64,000 nucleotides of DNA, taken from contig NZ_CP003984.1 in NCBI RefSeq assembly GCF_000738435.1, positions 2,542,001 to 2,606,000 on the forward strand, written 5' to 3'. Positions 62,805 through 64,000 of this stretch are shown here, in pieces. Both the position numbers and the translations under genes were made by a program. The notes below the pieces were generated by a model that searched no databases, was not told where the DNA came from, and saw only the letters and a program-made list of their open reading frames with translations. The stretch's first letter is position 1. Every line of letters begins with the position of its first letter. Source of the DNA: Planktomarina temperata RCA23. Its GTDB lineage: Bacteria; Pseudomonadota; Alphaproteobacteria; Rhodobacterales; Rhodobacteraceae.

Positions 62805-64000
62805 ATGAAAGTCGAACACTATAACGCCATTATACACAAGCAAATGAGCCGGCGGAAAATGCTACAAGGCGCTGCAAGCGTTGGCGCAATTGCTGCGATG
62901 GGAGGCCTGTTCCCCAAACAAGTTGCCGCCGGTGGTCACTCTGCAGTGCGCGCCGAAATTTTGAAAATTCCGGGTGTTGGCGCCGGTTCACCGACTGACG
63001 CAGACTGGCAAAAAGTAGGTGACCTTTGCCTTGGGCCAACGAAAGAACGTGTGGCTGAAGGTGAATTTGAGGGGGTTGAGCTGACCTTTATGGGATTAAA
63101 TAATCAAAACCTTCACAACTTCCTTTTCCGCGGGTTCTTAAAGCCTTGGGAGGCTTACACGGGCGCTAAGATCAATTGGGTAGATCTCGCACAAGCAGAC
63201 TACAATCCACGCCTGCAACAAGCGATTGCCACAGGCACAGTTGACTTCGATTTGATCGAAATGGGTGCCCCTTTTGAAGGTGACACAGCTGGAAAAGGCC
63301 TACTCGATGAAATGCCAGCCTGGGTCGAGGAGCAGATCGAGGCTGACGATCTTGTGAGCTACTTGCAGGCACCAGTTGGAACCTGGAATGGTAAGAAATA
63401 CCGTGTCACCATCGACGGCGATTGTCACACATTCTGCTATAGGACCGACTATTTTGGCGACGGCGCAATTGGTGGCGCATCTGTGCCCAAGACGTGGCAA
63501 GAGGTAAACGCTGCTTCCAAAGAGTTGATCGGCAAAGAAGACCCACTCACAGGGCTGCCTGCCCATGGTTATCTTGATCCGCTCAAAGGCTGGGGTGGTT
63601 TCGGCTTCTACTTCCTAGAAAACCGCGCGGCGGCTTATGCCAAACACCCATCAGATCCGGCATGGTTGTTTGACCCAGACACTATGAAGCCGCGGGTCAA
63701 CAACCCGGCTTGGGTGCAAGCGATTCAAGACGTTCTTGATCTCATCGAAGCGGGTGCTTATCCTGCTGACCAAATCAACGCTGATCCAGGCACAACGGGC
63801 TTCCAGCAGTTTCTTGCTGGTACTGGTTCTATGTTGATGTGGTGGGGCGACATCGGTTCAAACGCACGCACCTCAGACACATCTGTGGTCGGCGATGTCG
63901 TTGGCTTTGGGATCAACCCCGGTTCTGATCGCGTTTACAACAGCCAAAGCGGCGCTTGGGAAAACACCTACAATGAAGCACCTAACATGGCCTACCTCGG
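62805..64000 (+). CDS. Tat-exported sugar-binding protein of an ABC importer, partial
   Basis: An extracellular solute-binding protein family 1 homologue of which 398 codons are present; the gene runs off the window. It starts at the ATG at 62805 after AGGGAG. The N-terminus has a twin-arginine signal (MSRRKMLQGAASVGAIAAMGG) near residues 14-34. Mature segments such as EFEGVELTFMGLNNQN and FDLIEMGAP fit CUT1 binding proteins. It is divergent from the UgpC-type ATPase and probably leads an operon with two permeases. Confidence 0.85.
   Translation, partial: MKVEHYNAIIHKQMSRRKMLQGAASVGAIAAMGGLFPKQVAAGGHSAVRAEILKIPGVGAGSPTDADWQKVGDLCLGPTKERVAEGEFEGVELTFMGLNNQNLHNFLFRGFLKPWEAYTGAKINWVDLAQADYNPRLQQAIATGTVDFDLIEMGAPFEGDTAGKGLLDEMPAWVEEQIEADDLVSYLQAPVGTWNGKKYRVTIDGDCHTFCYRTDYFGDGAIGGASVPKTWQEVNAASKELIGKEDPLTGLPAHGYLDPLKGWGGFGFYFLENRAAAYAKHPSDPAWLFDPDTMKPRVNNPAWVQAIQDVLDLIEAGAYPADQINADPGTTGFQQFLAGTGSMLMWWGDIGSNARTSDTSVVGDVVGFGINPGSDRVYNSQSGAWENTYNEAPNMAYL

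Noticed and set aside
1-64000. CRISPR arrays, rRNA genes and complete insertion sequences
   Set aside because: No regularly spaced direct repeats, no rRNA sequence and no intact transposase were seen.

Overview
The window looks like a chromosome segment of a marine alphaproteobacterium of the Rhodobacteraceae (Roseobacter group). I infer this from the ribosomal cluster with adk between secY and rpsM and no rpsD, and from catabolic genes typical of that group: ectoine hydrolase, a betaine-type ABC importer, creatinase, a cysteate-lyase-like enzyme, a fructose-type importer, and the arginase/ornithine cyclodeaminase/PutA route. The family assignments come from recalled motifs and lengths, not from a database search.

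Positions 1-16978 hold the str/S10/spc/alpha ribosomal protein cluster, almost all on the minus strand, from rpsL to a partial rplQ. It is not canonical. The block rplB-rpsS-rplV-rpsC-rplP is missing between rplW and rpmC. In its place is a single plus-strand gene for a 2-oxoglutarate/Fe(II) oxygenase, with an intrinsic terminator directly after rplW. A second terminator followed by a promoter splits the spc operon between rpmD and rplO. Most of the longer gaps between genes carry strong hairpins.

Positions 17092-22048 hold a CUT2-type fructose-like ABC importer with its kinase and a divergent ROK repressor around an AT-rich palindrome. Positions 22060-27251 hold tesA, a YbbA/YbbP-type ABC pair, a degenerate dispersed repeat and a glycosyltransferase. 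Positions 27266-36062 hold two ectoine-degradation genes, a DMT exporter, an acyl-CoA ligase, an AEC carrier and a VIT family transporter. An Lrp/AsnC regulator follows, divergent from arginase, ornithine cyclodeaminase and PutA (to 40481); together these would take arginine to glutamate.

Positions 40581-49783 hold a small regulator/membrane protein pair, a gene remnant coupled to creatinase, an alpha/beta hydrolase with a ProXVW-type importer, a LysR regulator and a cysteate-lyase/D-cysteine desulfhydrase homologue. Positions 49986-55435 hold a small secreted protein, the complete zinc uptake set (znuA divergent from zur-znuC-znuB, with a Zur box) and a two-domain 3-dehydroshikimate dehydratase-like enzyme.

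From about 55600 the character changes. A collapsed tyrosine integrase lies beside a 3' fragment of tRNA-Ser(UGA), which looks like the scar of an integrative element. Beyond it are AT-richer genes: two orphan ORFs, then a sugar cluster of an L-fucose-dehydrogenase-like SDR, a creatininase-family protein, an SMP-30 lactonase, a ribokinase, FucU, an ABC ATPase and a Tat-exported binding protein cut by the window end. It reads as an acquired carbohydrate island.
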